Shown: positions 8,331-15,058, numbered from the stretch's first letter. The stretch is DNA of 64,000 bases from Synechococcus sp. MW101C3 (GCF_002252635.1 NZ_NQKX01000009.1:1-64000), one strand, 5' to 3'. The notes: generated by a model from the letters alone, not told the origin. Translations and numbers: made by a program.

Positions 8331-8422
8331 GGCTAACGCTGCCCCTGAGTGGCAGGCATGGAGCATGTGGTGGCGCAGCTGAGGGTAAAAGGTGGCCTGC
8401 CCACTCGAGGGGCTTGTTAGAC
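8331..8422 (-). other. attC-like site e (type A, 92 bp)
   Basis: Minus strand: GTCTAAC (8422-8416) to GTTAGCC (8337-8331). Stem CCCCT-c-G-AGTGG-g-CAGGC with GCCTG-CCACT-C-AGGGG; extrahelical C and G sit at the same two places as in sites c and f. The TAA stop of the PIN gene (8419-8417) lies inside the first core, a common feature of integron cassettes. Confidence 0.9.
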
Positions 8423-9427
8423 GGGCCTGCGCGGCACAGGCGCTCTTATGCTAAATGGTATCGTCGGAGTGCCAGTAGTAAATGTGCAGCCTTTAAGGAA
8501 AACTGCTCCACCCTTCATGCGGTCACCTTCCGCAGTGTAGAGTCGAATTGTATTCAGAGCCAACTCACTAATATTCAGATCCCCTGACAACATACACTCG
8601 CCCGATACTCTGGCCACACCTTCATCAACACTCCTCCCTTGCAGGTCCTCTCCACCAAGAACCTTAAACTCCAGAGTGAAGACGGCTGCAGTGGCATTTG
8701 GACGCTCCGTTGCATAAAGCTCCACGGATGAGCCAATTCGATGACATGCTTGCCATCCTTGATCAGAAGTAATCGATTCCATTTCAGGCACAACAGCTTC
8801 GGTAAGGGCTTGAGCAATCTCCTCATCATCGACGTGAGGAAGCTGCGATTGAATCGACCTAAGAACGTCTGAGATAGTTGAAAACAGCCGAACTCTTCCA
8901 CCACCTTCCTCTGCCAGTTCGGGTGCAAGAATTGGGCGCTTAGCCTGCCTGTCTTGAAAGTCTCCATCATCTGTGATAAGCAGACAATTCTGATTTACAT
9001 CCAAGATGCACTCCCATAGAATGCAGTCTCTAAACTGCTCAGACGTCCTTGCTGGAGGGCGATGATCAAGAACTCGATCTAGTGCATTCCTCAGATGCTT
9101 CTCAAGGACCTCGACTCGAAGGACTAAATCGCTGATTTCACTCAGCCTGGCCTCGGCAGATTGTCGAAAGGAATCCTCAGAAGGGAAAGAAATGCCTGGC
9201 CGACTCCCAGTAAGTTGCTGGACTATTCCCATGCTTCGCTCAATATTTCTCACTGCATCAGTACCTGCCCGTTCCACACCAGCCAGAATCTCTCTATATG
9301 TAGTTTCAGGAAGCAGGAGTTTTCCGCCAACTTGTCGAACTGCATATAGAAAGGCAACTCCTGAAGCAGTTCTTAAGAGCCGCTCCTTGATCCAAACGTT
9401 CGTGTCTAGTGCAAAGATCATGGTCAT
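8417..9427 (-). CDS. PIN-domain nuclease-like protein (DUF4935 type)
   Basis: 336 residues. The N-terminal ~165 residues form a PIN domain: FALDTNVW (Asp8), LLPETTYREIL (Glu41/Glu46), EQFRDCILWECIL (Asp134) and LLITDDGDF (Asp153/Asp154), giving a full acidic set for a Mg-dependent RNase. The rest (about 170-336) is an extra C-terminal domain I do not recognise; it looks beta-rich (ELYATERPNATAAVFTLEFKVLG). No antitoxin-sized gene accompanies it in the cassette, unlike VapC pairs. The start is the ATG at 9427, just after attC site d; MTMIFALD leaves almost no leader before the catalytic Asp. Confidence 0.85.
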   Translation of the reverse strand: MTMIFALDTNVWIKERLLRTASGVAFLYAVRQVGGKLLLPETTYREILAGVERAGTDAVRNIERSMGIVQQLTGSRPGISFPSEDSFRQSAEARLSEISDLVLRVEVLEKHLRNALDRVLDHRPPARTSEQFRDCILWECILDVNQNCLLITDDGDFQDRQAKRPILAPELAEEGGGRVRLFSTISDVLRSIQSQLPHVDDEEIAQALTEAVVPEMESITSDQGWQACHRIGSSVELYATERPNATAAVFTLEFKVLGGEDLQGRSVDEGVARVSGECMLSGDLNISELALNTIRLYTAEGDRMKGGAVFLKGCTFTTGTPTIPFSIRAPVPRRPV

Positions 9428-9431
9428 CTCC

Positions 9432-9494
9432 GTCTAACGCCAAGTTGACCTGCATGTTGCGAAGCAGCTTGTCAGGTTGAAGTTGATGTTAGGT
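9432..9494 (-). other. attC-like site d (type C, 63 bp)
   Basis: Minus strand: ACCTAAC (9494-9488) to GTTAGAC (9438-9432). It is the shortest site. The arms CAACTT-c-AACCTG-a-CA and TGCAGGTCAACTTG pair with two mismatches and again two single extrahelical bases. The sequence is unrelated to types A and B except for the ends and fold. The 3' end of the PD-(D/E)XK gene (stop at 9472-9474) overlaps it. Confidence 0.8.
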
Positions 9495-10590
9495 GCTCTT
9501 CAACCTGCCTAAATAGCTTGATACATTCTTCAGTAGACTCTCTGACGGCGATTAATGCATCTTTAAACGTACAGTCGGCGAAACCCTGACTGCCAGGAGG
9601 AAATTCGATCTTTTTTGAAAATGAATAGTAGGCAGAGGTTGTAGTTCGTGGCGGATTCAGTCGCCAGCCAAAGTGCTTTAACTGAAGCAGCTCAAAGAGA
9701 CGTGGAATGCTGCCATCAAGCGCCATTCGTGCTGTAGCGGACTGCTGCTTGCGACGTCCTGATTCATCATATCCACTTTCGAATTGTGCCTTTATTGTGG
9801 CGCCTTGAACTTGAATTCCCAAGTCAATGATTTCGCTCTCGATGGTTAGCTTCGGGATTTTACAAGGATTCTTGATATCAATAAGTGCAATACCTCTCGT
9901 TTCAGTTATAAGGCAGTGAGCGCATTCGAAATTCAGGCTTTCGGCAATACGCTGGAAGAAGGCCTTTTGCAGGATCGTTTCCAGCCCATTTTGCGCAATA
10001 TATAATGCTGATTTAGACTGTCCGACAGATTTTTGCTTTGCTAACTTTGATGAACTCCCATCAGAGAAGACTTTCGGAAACATTGTGTGATCAGAGAGAA
10101 ACTCGTTTTTTATAGTTACTAGCTTGTCTAGATTTTCAATGTAGTCCAGAATAATCTCACTCTTGGTTTGAACTCGCTTCAAGGAACTGAGGACACTGTC
10201 GTATTCAAGCATCATCCAATCCTGTCTTGAAGGCGCTTCGCCTAATAGACTCAGGAATAGTTTCATGATCTTACGATCAGGAAACATTTCTGTCAACATA
10301 GTTGAATACTTGCTCAGCTGATCGCTATGCTCCGAAATTTTTATCTTGTTTTCGATTGCAATAACCGCATCATCATATTCAAGTAAGATGTCAATGCCAT
10401 TGCATTCGGCAACACTTGCGCGCAGTTGCCCTCTAACATTAACTTGGGTCCAGCTAGAAATGATCTGCAGTTTGTCACTCTCTGAGATGTACTGATTTGA
10501 ATCGGAAAAGAGCCAAGCCAATGCAGCTGAGTGACACTTCTCAATTGCGGCTTGCTGGAGAAACGAAAAAAAACTCATTGCTTCAGACAT
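9472..10590 (-). CDS. PD-(D/E)XK nuclease superfamily protein
   Basis: 372 residues from the ATG at 10590, 13 bases after attC site c; a longer GTG start at 10605 would lie inside the site. The start of the domain has EKCHSAALAWLF (17-28), like the E-x-x-H-S-x-x-x-x-W-L motif of PDDEXK_4-type nucleases. The catalytic core is GIDILLEYDDAVIAIENKI with Asp68, Glu80 and Lys82. These proteins cut DNA and occur in restriction and other defence settings. No methylase or helicase partner is present. The C-terminal 200 residues have no motif I can name. Codon use is clearly AT-rich. Confidence 0.85.
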   Translation of the reverse strand: MSEAMSFFSFLQQAAIEKCHSAALAWLFSDSNQYISESDKLQIISSWTQVNVRGQLRASVAECNGIDILLEYDDAVIAIENKIKISEHSDQLSKYSTMLTEMFPDRKIMKLFLSLLGEAPSRQDWMMLEYDSVLSSLKRVQTKSEIILDYIENLDKLVTIKNEFLSDHTMFPKVFSDGSSSKLAKQKSVGQSKSALYIAQNGLETILQKAFFQRIAESLNFECAHCLITETRGIALIDIKNPCKIPKLTIESEIIDLGIQVQGATIKAQFESGYDESGRRKQQSATARMALDGSIPRLFELLQLKHFGWRLNPPRTTTSAYYSFSKKIEFPPGSQGFADCTFKDALIAVRESTEECIKLFRQVEEHLTSTST

Positions 10591-10603
10591 GTAAAGACTG
10601 TCC

Positions 10604-10695
10604 ACCTAACGCTGCCCCTGAGTGGCAGGCAGGGAGCCTGTGGTTGCCGTTCGAAACTATTATGGCGGCCTGTCCACTCCAGGGGCTTGTTAGGC
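10604..10695 (-). other. attC-like site c (type A, 92 bp)
   Basis: Minus strand: GCCTAAC (10695-10689) to GTTAGGT (10610-10604). The stem CCCCT-g-G-AGTGG-a-CAGGC pairs with GCCTG-CCACT-C-AGGGG: 16 base pairs with two extrahelical bases. The HNH-nucleotidyltransferase gene ends 18 bases before it. Confidence 0.9.
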
Positions 10696-10712
10696 CTCGC
10701 TGCGCGATGCTG

Positions 10713-12113
10713 CTATGGATAGGCCTGCGTAAGGTTGTCATGTTTCAGCCTCAACGCTGCGAACTCGCGTTCGGAGGCAACGCCTATGTGCGGCTCGCCG
10801 TACCTTTTGCGAGTCTTCTGCTCGACTGATGACTCAAATAGCCTAAGCTTTGCGGCATCGATGGGCTCTTCGTATACGACTAGAATGTCGATATCTCGAT
10901 ACGATTTTCTCCTAATGAATGAGCCAAAGACGAACACTCGGACTCGGTGTGGAGGAACTGACTCTTGCACTATCCGCTTGATTCCCAATAGCCGAGACTC
11001 GCGGTCGGCTCTGAGCAGAAAGTTCAAATACTGATCGCCCTTGTGATTAATGGCACCCATAAACTCGCCGAGCATGAAGAGGCCAATGCCGCGATCGACG
11101 CACTGATGCTTTGCTGAGTCGGAGTATTTCCCAGCAGGACTGGAGCAAATGATCACATCAACAGCAGGATCAACTTCCAGGACTCGATCTAGGGTGTAGT
11201 CTGTAAAGTAGTATGTATTCGTTACAAATACCTTGAGTGTTCTGCCGTCGCGGAGTTCAACAAGCATTGTGCCGCGATTCAACTCTTGCAGAGTTGCGAT
11301 TGCACTGTGGTCGGAAAGAAATCTCTCGATGTATGTCTTGACTGTGTTGTAGCGGAACTCAAGTTCCTCTTGTGCAACTACCTCGGGCGCCTTCGACTCA
11401 ATGCCAAGTCGAGTCTTGACAAAGTGATCAAAGCTTCTAGGAAATAGCTTGTAGTCATTGACTTTCTGATCGGTCAGGCAGTTGTCTTGAAATGCATCGG
11501 CATGGATCTTGTACTCAAGCATCTTCCGGTAAACATCCCATGGGTACGTGAAGTTCTGCTTGTTACTCTCGATGAGGGCAATGATTCTTTGGTTGTTTGG
11601 CAGAATAGTATCCAGGCAACGCTTCTTCCAAATCTTGACTCCATCGCCGCCGAGGCCGCCCAAGACATTGGCAGAGTAAGGGCCGCATTCGCGAAAGAGT
11701 GCTGCGTTCTCTTCAAGCAGGTCATTTACCTCCGCAAGAAGAGCCTTTTCATCTCGGATAGTTGGAATAGAGAAGAGAGATCTGATCTTTCCAGCATGAG
11801 TAGATTTCCAGCTTTGCATTTCCTCCACGGAGAAGACCTTCTCAAGTTCGTCGACTACCTTGTGACATTCAAGGCAAAGCATTATGAGGTTGGTTATCCC
11901 TTCTTTGTCGATGTAACCCGCGAGTTCGTGGTCGCTTCGAGGGCCGGAAGTGCCGTGTCCAATTATGTGGGCGACGTTTGCGATGCTGACGGATTCATCT
12001 GCAACGGCGATAAAGAGGGGCTTATTGCAGTTTGGGTTCTGGCAGAACCCGCCACACTGCGCCCAAAGTTGGCGCGCGGTGTTGAGTGGGACTGATTTTC
12101 TGGTATTGGACAT
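10713..12113 (-). CDS. HNH endonuclease - nucleotidyltransferase fusion protein
   Basis: 466 residues from the ATG at 12113 (a TTG at 12143 is possible but adjoins attC site b). Residues 15-90 are an HNH domain with Cys24, Cys29, AHI (His49), Asn75 and LCLECH (Cys80, Cys83, His84). Residues about 250-370 contain DVIICSSPAGKYSDSAKHQC and GIGLFMLGEFMGAIN, loosely like the second half of an Mrr-type restriction fold. Residues 390-466 are a MNT/Pol-beta-type nucleotidyltransferase: FVFGSFIRRKS and RDIDILVVY (Asp407, Asp409). A nuclease joined to a nucleotidyltransferase suggests a defence or toxin role; the activity is unknown. Confidence 0.82.
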   Translation of the reverse strand: MSNTRKSVPLNTARQLWAQCGGFCQNPNCNKPLFIAVADESVSIANVAHIIGHGTSGPRSDHELAGYIDKEGITNLIMLCLECHKVVDELEKVFSVEEMQSWKSTHAGKIRSLFSIPTIRDEKALLAEVNDLLEENAALFRECGPYSANVLGGLGGDGVKIWKKRCLDTILPNNQRIIALIESNKQNFTYPWDVYRKMLEYKIHADAFQDNCLTDQKVNDYKLFPRSFDHFVKTRLGIESKAPEVVAQEELEFRYNTVKTYIERFLSDHSAIATLQELNRGTMLVELRDGRTLKVFVTNTYYFTDYTLDRVLEVDPAVDVIICSSPAGKYSDSAKHQCVDRGIGLFMLGEFMGAINHKGDQYLNFLLRADRESRLLGIKRIVQESVPPHRVRVFVFGSFIRRKSYRDIDILVVYEEPIDAAKLRLFESSVEQKTRKRYGEPHIGVASEREFAALRLKHDNLTQAYP

Positions 12114-12144
12114 TAAGCAGGCAGTAGAAAGCTGTGTTCGCAAG

Positions 12145-12230
12145 GCCTAACGCTCCAAATCAGAAGCGGGCAGGGATCTCGGCGTAGAAACTAACCATTG
12201 CTCCCGTCTTCTGAATTTGGGATGTTAGGC
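12145..12230 (-). other. attC-like site b (type B, 86 bp)
   Basis: Minus strand: GCCTAAC (12230-12224) to GTTAGGC (12151-12145). The stem CCAAAT-t-CAGAAG-a-CGGG pairs with CCCG-CTTCTG-ATTTGG, with extrahelical T and A. The HEPN gene ends 25 bases before it. Confidence 0.9.
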
Positions 12231-12255
12231 GTCGTCAAGCAATATAACCAATAAA

Positions 12256-13230
12256 TCAGAAAGAATCCTCTAAGAGCTGGCGCTTGGGCAGCGAGGTAAT
12301 TCGATATATGAGAAGATTCTTTAGGACCGTATCAAGATCGTTCACTTCTTCTTGAGTTACGGCTTGGCCGCCGTGAACTATTCGGTGCCTCTGCTTTAAT
12401 GACCGTTGGACTATCTCAATAGACCGACAACCCTCTTCACTATCTTGGTAGACTTGCGTGATTTCTTGTCTAATATTTTGCCATATCGATTTGGTCTTTA
12501 GCCTGTCTAACCCTCCAATTAAAGCATACTTTTTTTCATTTACTTTATCAGGCAAATCTGTTGACCCTGACGGAGGATTGTAGGTTTTTACCTCGCCAAT
12601 AAACTTATTAATTAGATGAATTTCCCATTCATCTCTCATTTCAGTGGGGCTCAAGCATTCGATCGAAGTAATTAGCATTGTGAATCGTGACTTAAGGTTA
12701 GCCTGGAGTGTTGAGCTACGGTAGAGATCTAATGAAAGACTAAGCCTCTTATCTGATTCTGGAATGATTCTAGTGGCAATATCGAGACCTGCCCGAAGCC
12801 CATCTAGAACGATCGGAGCGCCCACAATTGATTCACCGCCCAGCATTCTTGTATGAATAAACCCATATGGAATTTTGTAAATGTGACTAGATGGCTTTCC
12901 CGCAATGCTTTTAAAACTGCAACCATCCATAACATTGGAGTGGCGTTGGATCTCATCAATCCTTAGCTCCGCTTCAGTTGTTATACCTCTATCAAGCATT
13001 AGCCAGTGAAATGCAGTCTTTAGCTTGTCTAGATAGGCAATAGCCTCCTCTTCTGTTGAAAAACCAGATACTGTCAAGATATTGAGATTATCCTTCTCAC
13101 ATTTAAGCTCAACCTCAAATTCCCAGAATTCTATACTGGCTACACCTTCAAACTCTGTATAGGTTAGAGAATGAAATAGAAGGACCAGCCTACAGGCGTA
13201 CATCGGATTTTGGCCGAAGCGGGTCTTCAC
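12256..13230 (-). CDS. ApeA-like HEPN domain protein
   Basis: 324 residues from a GTG at 13230, with GGGAG about 10 bases upstream and within 26 bases of the cassette's first core. The C-terminal third fits an ApeA-like HEPN domain: a long helix YRSSTLQANLKSRFTMLITS with IECLSP, then the motif RHRIVHGG (Arg281...His286), which matches the HEPN RNase signature R-x(4-6)-H. The N-terminal ~200 residues are of the kind that precede HEPN in such proteins but I cannot name a domain. HEPN proteins often act as RNases in phage defence and toxin systems. It is the promoter-proximal gene of the array. Confidence 0.8.
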   Translation of the reverse strand: MKTRFGQNPMYACRLVLLFHSLTYTEFEGVASIEFWEFEVELKCEKDNLNILTVSGFSTEEEAIAYLDKLKTAFHWLMLDRGITTEAELRIDEIQRHSNVMDGCSFKSIAGKPSSHIYKIPYGFIHTRMLGGESIVGAPIVLDGLRAGLDIATRIIPESDKRLSLSLDLYRSSTLQANLKSRFTMLITSIECLSPTEMRDEWEIHLINKFIGEVKTYNPPSGSTDLPDKVNEKKYALIGGLDRLKTKSIWQNIRQEITQVYQDSEEGCRSIEIVQRSLKQRHRIVHGGQAVTQEEVNDLDTVLKNLLIYRITSLPKRQLLEDSF

Positions 13231-13249
13231 CGTAGCTTGTCTCCCGTAC

Positions 13250-13256
13250 GCCTAAC
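13250..13256 (-). other. Proximal core site of the cassette array
   Basis: GTTAGGC on the minus strand, 20 bases before the HEPN start. It matches the far core of the HEPN cassette at 12230-12224 (GCCTAAC) by exact complementarity, so it marks the insertion edge of the first cassette. No palindrome like the other attC sites precedes it, so the flank could be an attI remnant or a non-attC target. Confidence 0.7.
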
Positions 13257-13568
13257 TTGTTCTTGGACAGTTCCGCAAACCACGCCGCATTGCCGTTCCT
13301 CTTCTGCAAACCACCGAAAGGAGGCCTCCAGGGGCATCCGGCAAGCCTGATCCCGCATAGGTTTTGAACAGTCTGCTGAGAGGAGACAGCGTGGTTCGCA
13401 GGTCAGATAACCACTGTTCGTTGGGATACAGAGCGTGCTGGCTTCTTCCAGAGGTGCCGGCTTCTTGAACCACACCCTTGCCAAGCCAAGAAATCGCACC
13501 ATCTCTTTCAGCCTCTAAACCCATCACAAAAAAACAGCTCCCAGCACCCGCACTCCCCGAATCCCTCA
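13257..13568. other. Spacer between cassette array and dcd, no convincing gene
   Basis: 312 bases. Short open frames exist on the minus strand (for example 13227-13502), but they have no recognisable motif, and one runs across the cassette boundary into HEPN. There is a run of seven T on the minus strand just past the dcd stop (around 13528-13534), without a good stem. If an attI site or a cassette promoter exists, it should be here; I see no clear -35/-10 pair and no integrase remnant. Confidence 0.5.
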
Positions 13569-14162
13569 TCAAACCTTCGCCAACGTCACCCGCTCCGGCT
13601 GGTGCTGGTACTTCCCGGCGCGGTCGCTGTAGGTGGTCTGGCAGGGTTCGCCTTCGAAGAACAGCAGCTGGCAGATGCCTTCGCTGGCGTAGATGCGGCA
13701 ATCGGCGCCGGAGGAGTTGCTGAATTCCAGGGTGAGGTGGCCCTCCCAGCTGGCTTCAGCGGGGGTGGTGTTCACGATGATGCCGAGGCGGGCATAGGTG
13801 CTCTTGCCCAGGCAGATCACGGTGATGTTGGCTGGCACCCGCAGCAGCTCCAGGGCCACCCCCAGCCCGTAGGAATGGGCGGGCAGGATGAAGTAGTCAC
13901 CGTCGTCGTCGTGGTGCAGCGGCGCCGGCTCCAGGTTGGCCGGGTTGAACCGCTTCGGGTTCATCACCGTGCCCGGCACGTGCCGGAAGATCAGGAACTC
14001 CTTCGGTGACAGCCGCAGGTCGTAGCCGTAGGAGGAGCAGCCGTAGCTCAGCACCGGCGCCGTGCGGTTCTCGGCATCGAGATGGCGCACCAGCGTGGCC
14101 TGGAACGGCTCGAGCATGCCCGCCGCGGCCTGTTCGTTGATCCAGCGGTCGCACTTGAGCAT
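13569..14162 (-). CDS. dcd: dCTP deaminase
   Basis: 197 residues, ATG start. Deaminates dCTP to dUTP, feeding dUMP to thymidylate synthase. Trimeric Dcd/DUT-fold motifs are visible: SSYGYDLRLS, LGKSTYARLG(II)VNTTPAEASWEG with the catalytic Glu in PAEASWEG, and LEFSNSSG. It starts 4 bases after the cobO-like stop, so the two are co-transcribed. Its functional partner thyX lies on the other side of the cassette island. Confidence 0.96.
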   Translation of the reverse strand: MLKCDRWINEQAAAGMLEPFQATLVRHLDAENRTAPVLSYGCSSYGYDLRLSPKEFLIFRHVPGTVMNPKRFNPANLEPAPLHHDDDGDYFILPAHSYGLGVALELLRVPANITVICLGKSTYARLGIIVNTTPAEASWEGHLTLEFSNSSGADCRIYASEGICQLLFFEGEPCQTTYSDRAGKYQHQPERVTLAKV

Positions 14163-14166
14163 GGGG

Positions 14167-14838
14167 TCAGCAGTTGCGGCGGAGCTGGGTCACCTGGTCG
14201 GCCATCGCCAGCAGCGCGGGCGGCATCGATGGCCCCGTGAGGATCACATCGAGATGAGCGGGCCGTTGCTCCAACGTGGCCTCCACCTCCGCCGCCGGCA
14301 GGTAGCCCAGCGCGATCGCCAGCCCCAGCTCGTCGAGCACCATCAGATCCACCGCCCCGTCGAGCAGCTGGCACCGCGTGTAGCCCCAGACCTCCAGCAC
14401 CGCCTCTTGCTCCTGGGCACCGGACCCCTCGGGCTCCGCGGCGGCCGGTTCGGTCAGGCAGGCGGGCATGGCGGGCCGCAGCCACTGCAGCCGGCCGCAC
14501 AGCCACAGGCTGCGCTCCAGCCCCTGGTCCACGCCGCCCTTGAGGAACTGGCTGATCAGCACCCGGCTGCCCAGCCCCGCGCTGCGCAACGCCTGGCTGA
14601 ACACGCCGGAGAAACTGCCGCGAAACGGCGCCGTGTGCACCTGCAGCTGGCCTTCGGTCTGGGCCGGGGGCACCAGGGCCAGCGGACGCGGTGCCGTGGG
14701 TGCCACAGGGGCCACGGGCGCAGCCGCTGCCGCGCCATGGGGGCGGCCCGGGCCGTGGGAGCGGGGGCCACCGGCAGGGCCAGCACCAGAAGGCACACCA
14801 CCGCTGGGCGTGGAGGGGTTGAGCAGGCTGGCCGTCAT
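14167..14838 (-). CDS. CobO/BtuR-like P-loop protein with degenerate Walker A
   Basis: 223 residues from the ATG at 14838, preferred over GTG/TTG two codons earlier. From about residue 65 it resembles corrinoid adenosyltransferases of the CobO type: VHTAPFRGSFSGVFSQALRSAGLG then RVLISQFLKGG, and VLDELGLAIALGYL. The expected Walker A GxGKGKT is replaced by FRGSFSG, lacking the Lys, so ATP binding and adenosyltransferase activity are doubtful. The first ~55 residues are Pro/Ala/Gly-rich. It is divergent from ntcA. Confidence 0.8.
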   Translation of the reverse strand: MTASLLNPSTPSGGVPSGAGPAGGPRSHGPGRPHGAAAAAPVAPVAPTAPRPLALVPPAQTEGQLQVHTAPFRGSFSGVFSQALRSAGLGSRVLISQFLKGGVDQGLERSLWLCGRLQWLRPAMPACLTEPAAAEPEGSGAQEQEAVLEVWGYTRCQLLDGAVDLMVLDELGLAIALGYLPAAEVEATLEQRPAHLDVILTGPSMPPALLAMADQVTQLRRNC

Positions 14839-14995
14839 CAACACCCCGGTGGCTTCGCGAAACCGAATGTAGCGGCGCCAGACCCGGAATCAAGGATCGG
14901 ACACCACCCCTAGCGCATACGTTTGTACTACTTTGCGGAAATCCCGTCGACACTGGGATTCTGCAGACGGATGTCCACAGGGAACCGTCCAGTTA

Positions 14996-15037
14996 GTGTG
15001 ATCGGCTACATGGAGCACGGAAGTCGATCCGTAGCTT
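14996..15037 (+). promoter_or_regulatory. Candidate NtcA-activated promoter of ntcA
   Basis: GTG-N8-TAC at 14996-15009 differs by one base from the NtcA consensus GTA-N8-TAC. Exactly 22 bases further is TAGCTT (15032-15037), a match to the TAN3T -10 box, the spacing known for NtcA-activated cyanobacterial promoters. The ntcA ATG follows at 15059. This fits the known positive autoregulation of ntcA. Evidence is by pattern only. Confidence 0.55.
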
Positions 15038-15058
15038 CCAACCACTTGTCCAACCGTC

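Larger units (their letters stand above)
5896..13256 (-). mobile_element. Integron-type gene-cassette array without visible integrase (CALIN-like)
   Basis: Six cassettes read on the minus strand, separated by six attC-like palindromes at 12145, 10604, 9432, 8331, 7134 and 5896, with a lone core at 13250-13256. Gene stops overlap or nearly touch the following site, and starts lie shortly after the preceding one, as in real cassettes. Paired cores: HEPN GTTAGGC/GCCTAAC, HNH GTTAGGC/GCCTAAC, PD-(D/E)XK GTTAGGT/ACCTAAC, PIN GTTAGAC/GTCTAAC, wHTH GTTAGCC/GGCTAAC. The GNAT-glycosyltransferase pair (4078-5871) probably belongs to the sixth junction, but its closing site is not recognisable. The DNA is visibly richer in A+T than both flanks. 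No intI reading frame is present. Confidence 0.88.

Noticed and set aside
5896-12230. Spacer palindromes as a CRISPR array or as REP/MITE elements
   Set aside because: They are too far apart and gene-separated for CRISPR, and the paired cores and fixed extrahelical bases fit attC, not MITE ends.
13227-13502. 91-codon minus-strand frame between HEPN and dcd as an extra cassette gene or integrase fragment
   Set aside because: It has no integrase motif, crosses the cassette boundary into HEPN, and has no attC behind it.
13528-13534. Seven-T run after dcd as a terminator
   Set aside because: No stem of more than three base pairs precedes it on the minus strand.
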